DNA of 7,860 bases from Ruminococcus sp. UBA3800. GTDB taxonomy: Bacteria; Bacillota; Clostridia; Oscillospirales; Ruminococcaceae. The notes beneath the pieces were generated by a model, which worked only from the letters and a program-made list of their open reading frames with translations, searched no databases and had not been told where the DNA came from. Positions 6,057 to 7,860 of this stretch are shown in pieces; position 1 is the first letter of the stretch, and every line of letters starts with the position of its first letter. Where the stretch lies: positions 1-7,860 of the forward strand of contig DFEO01000058.1 in assembly GCA_002368715.1 (NCBI GenBank). The letters run 5' to 3'. Both the position numbers and the translations under genes were made by a program.

Positions 6057-6090
6057 CACAAAACACAGCTGCGCTATCAACACAGCTGTG
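6057..6090 (-). terminator. Hairpin after glmS, probable weak terminator
   Basis: Read on the minus strand, CACAGCTG (6090-6083) pairs perfectly with CAGCTGTG (6071-6064) around an 11-nt loop, and TTTTGTG follows (6063-6057). It begins 6 nt after the glmS stop. The stem is 8 bp and moderately GC-rich, but the T-tract is short. I read it as a leaky terminator or attenuator, since no convincing promoter is seen between it and dusB. Confidence 0.6.
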
Positions 6091-6096
6091 ATAAGA

Positions 6097-7860
6097 TCAT
6101 TCTACCGTTACGCTCTTTGCAAGGTTTCTCGGCTTGTCAACGTCGAATCCCTTGGCAACCGATACATAATAGCCCATAAGCTGGAGCGGAACGACCGCCA
6201 GACTTCCTGCGAAAAGCGGGTCTATCTTCGGGATATACACTGTAAAGTCAGCAACATCCTCCATACCGTAATTGCCATAGGACGTAAGCCCGAACAGATG
6301 AGCGCCCCTGCTCTTGACCTCGACCATATTGCTCACGGTCTTCTCATAAAGCTCCTGCTGTGTAACGACCGAGACCACGATGGTACCGTCTTCGATAAGC
6401 GATATCGGTCCGTGCTTGAGCTCGCCAGCTGCATAAGCCTCGGAGTGGATGTAGCTGATCTCCTTCATTTTAAGGCTGCCCTCTAAGCTGATAGCATAGT
6501 CTATGCCACGGCCAATAAAGAATGCGTCCTTAACACCGATAAGCTTGCTTGCGAACCACTGGATACGCTCCTTGTCCTCAAGTATCTTCTCTATCTTCTC
6601 GGGTATAGTGTTTATCTCGTCAATAAGTGCGGCATATTTTTCGGCGGATATCTCTTCTCTTGCCCTTGCAAATTCGAGCGCCAGCAGATAAGATGCCACA
6701 AGCTGTGTGCCATAGGCCTTTGTCGTTGCGACAGATATCTCGGGCCCTGCAAGGGTGTAGAATACATTATCTGCTTCTCTTGCGATAGAGGAGCCCACAA
6801 CGTTTACGATGCCAAGAGTCTTTATGCCTTTTTCCTTTGCCATTCTGAGCGCTGCCAGAGAGTCAGCCGTTTCGCCCGACTGGGAGATAACTATAACAAG
6901 GCTGTCCTTGTCAAGCGTCATCGTTCTGTATCTGAACTCGGATGCCAGCTCGACCCTTACGTCAAGGGAGCTCAGCTGCTCGATGATATACTGTGCAGCC
7001 ACGCCCACATGGTAAGCCGAACCGCAGGCAACGATATAGACCTTTCTCAGGCTCTTGATATCCTCGTCGCTCAGGCCGAAGTTCTCGACAGAAACGACAC
7101 CGTCCTTCAGAACGGAATTTATGGTGTCTCTGATGACCTTGGGCTGCTCGTGGATCTCTTTGAGCATAAAGTGTTCATATCCGCCCTTTTCTGCGGCCTC
7201 AGCATCCCATTCGATAGTTTTGAGCTCCTTCTCTATCTCCTCGCCGTCGAGGTTATAGAAGGTGACATCGCCCTTTGTGAGCTTTGCAAGCTCGAGATTT
7301 CCGATGTAATATACGTTTCTTGTATATTTAAGTATAGCAGGAACGTCGGAAGCAAGATAGGTCTCGCCGTCGGCAACACCGATTATCATCGGGCTGTCCT
7401 TTCTTGCTACATATATCTCGCCGGGATACTGCTCGAACATTATAGCCAGAGCATAGGAGCCCCTGATCCTCACAAGAGCGTGGTTGAGCGCATCTATGGG
7501 AGTTCCGAGATATTTTTTATAATAGTAGTCGATGAGCTTTATAGCCACCTCGGTATCGGTAGTGGAGTAGAAGGAATAGCCTTTCTTTGTGAGCTTTGCT
7601 CTGAGCTCCTGATAGTTCTCGATGATACCGTTGTGAACGCCCACGATATTTCCGTCATCGGAATAATGGGGATGAGCGTTTGTCTCGTTTGGTTCGCCGT
7701 GGGTAGCCCAGCGTGTGTGGCCAATTCCGCAGGTGCCCTTAACGGCATTTCCGCCGTCGGTCATTTCCTGAAGAACTTTCAGCTTGCCCATAGCCTTTAT
7801 TATCTCGACCTCGCTGTCGCCGTCCCTGACAGCTATTCCGGCAGAGTCATAGCCTCTGTA
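6097..7860 (-). CDS. glmS: Glutamine-fructose-6-phosphate aminotransferase GlmS, missing its N-terminus at the window edge
   Basis: GlmS makes glucosamine-6-phosphate from fructose-6-phosphate and glutamine, the first step toward UDP-GlcNAc for peptidoglycan. The open frame runs off the window: the last 69 bases encode YRGYDSAGIAV and following residues, so the ATG at 7791 is internal. About 25 codons are missing, including the catalytic Cys2, by comparison with E. coli GlmS. The glutaminase domain shows CGIGHTRWATHG (about 7731-7696) and HNGIIEN. Two SIS sugar-isomerase domains follow, with VACGSAYHVG, SQSGETADSL and ATTKAYGTQL in the first. The second has GSLKMKEISYIHSEAYAAGE and HGPISLIE, and the protein ends in the hallmark KPRNLAKSVTVE. 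With the missing part the total is about 612 residues, a normal length. In many Firmicutes glmS is controlled by a self-cleaving glmS ribozyme in its leader; that region is outside the window, so it cannot be assessed. Confidence 0.98.
   Translation of the reverse strand, partial: YRGYDSAGIAVRDGDSEVEIIKAMGKLKVLQEMTDGGNAVKGTCGIGHTRWATHGEPNETNAHPHYSDDGNIVGVHNGIIENYQELRAKLTKKGYSFYSTTDTEVAIKLIDYYYKKYLGTPIDALNHALVRIRGSYALAIMFEQYPGEIYVARKDSPMIIGVADGETYLASDVPAILKYTRNVYYIGNLELAKLTKGDVTFYNLDGEEIEKELKTIEWDAEAAEKGGYEHFMLKEIHEQPKVIRDTINSVLKDGVVSVENFGLSDEDIKSLRKVYIVACGSAYHVGVAAQYIIEQLSSLDVRVELASEFRYRTMTLDKDSLVIVISQSGETADSLAALRMAKEKGIKTLGIVNVVGSSIAREADNVFYTLAGPEISVATTKAYGTQLVASYLLALEFARAREEISAEKYAALIDEINTIPEKIEKILEDKERIQWFASKLIGVKDAFFIGRGIDYAISLEGSLKMKEISYIHSEAYAAGELKHGPISLIEDGTIVVSVVTQQELYEKTVSNMVEVKSRGAHLFGLTSYGNYGMEDVADFTVYIPKIDPLFAGSLAVVPLQLMGYYVSVAKGFDVDKPRNLAKSVTVE

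Noticed and set aside
6016..6066. GTG start for dusB, 17 codons upstream
   Set aside because: It would add a Lys/Arg-rich stretch encoded by the purine tract and overlaps the stem of the glmS hairpin; the ATG at 6015 matches the normal Dus start.
7789..7791. ATG taken as the start of glmS
   Set aside because: The frame stays open to the window edge and encodes the conserved YRGYDSAGIAV upstream of it, so this Met is internal.
1..7860. Mobile elements, CRISPR arrays, tRNA or rRNA genes
   Set aside because: No transposase or integrase motifs, no regularly spaced repeats of CRISPR type and no tRNA-like cloverleaf were seen; most of the window is filled by housekeeping genes.

Overview
This window looks like ordinary chromosome from a Gram-positive anaerobe of the class Clostridia, most plausibly a Ruminococcus-like member of the Oscillospiraceae. 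The reasons are a near-consensus sigma-A promoter, strong GGAGG-type ribosome binding sites, an exported lipoprotein with a Ser-rich linker, moderate GC, and housekeeping proteins whose motifs read as Firmicutes versions. The genus is inferred from protein style only. No phage, transposon, CRISPR or defence genes are visible.

Layout. Positions 1-156 hold no gene: there is a short hairpin, three copies of a CTTGAC-type 12-mer, and a consensus promoter (TTGACA, 17 bp, TATAAT). The only plus-strand gene follows (157-1383), a surface lipoprotein with two tandem cyclophilin domains. A bidirectional terminator (about 1398-1430) separates it from everything else, which lies on the minus strand and is transcribed toward it.

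In their own direction of transcription, the minus-strand genes are: glmS (its first ~25 codons lie outside the window), a hairpin just after its stop, then dusB, rsmI, rimI, a tRNA1(Val)-type adenine methyltransferase (trmN6/yfiC/yabB-like), tsaD and a GtrA-family membrane protein. From dusB to tsaD the genes overlap or sit 10 bp apart, so they look like one operon. GtrA follows tsaD after about 70 bp.

Together, dusB (dihydrouridine), rsmI (16S rRNA 2'-O-methylcytidine), rimI (ribosomal protein N-terminal acetylation), the tRNA methyltransferase and tsaD (t6A37) form a cluster for modifying the translation machinery. glmS supplies glucosamine-6-phosphate for the cell wall, and the GtrA protein probably serves cell-surface glycosylation. 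The most unusual item is the two-domain cyclophilin lipoprotein: an 81-bp block is almost identical between its two halves, and each half ends in an Asp-rich DxDxDG loop. I see no clearly new system here.
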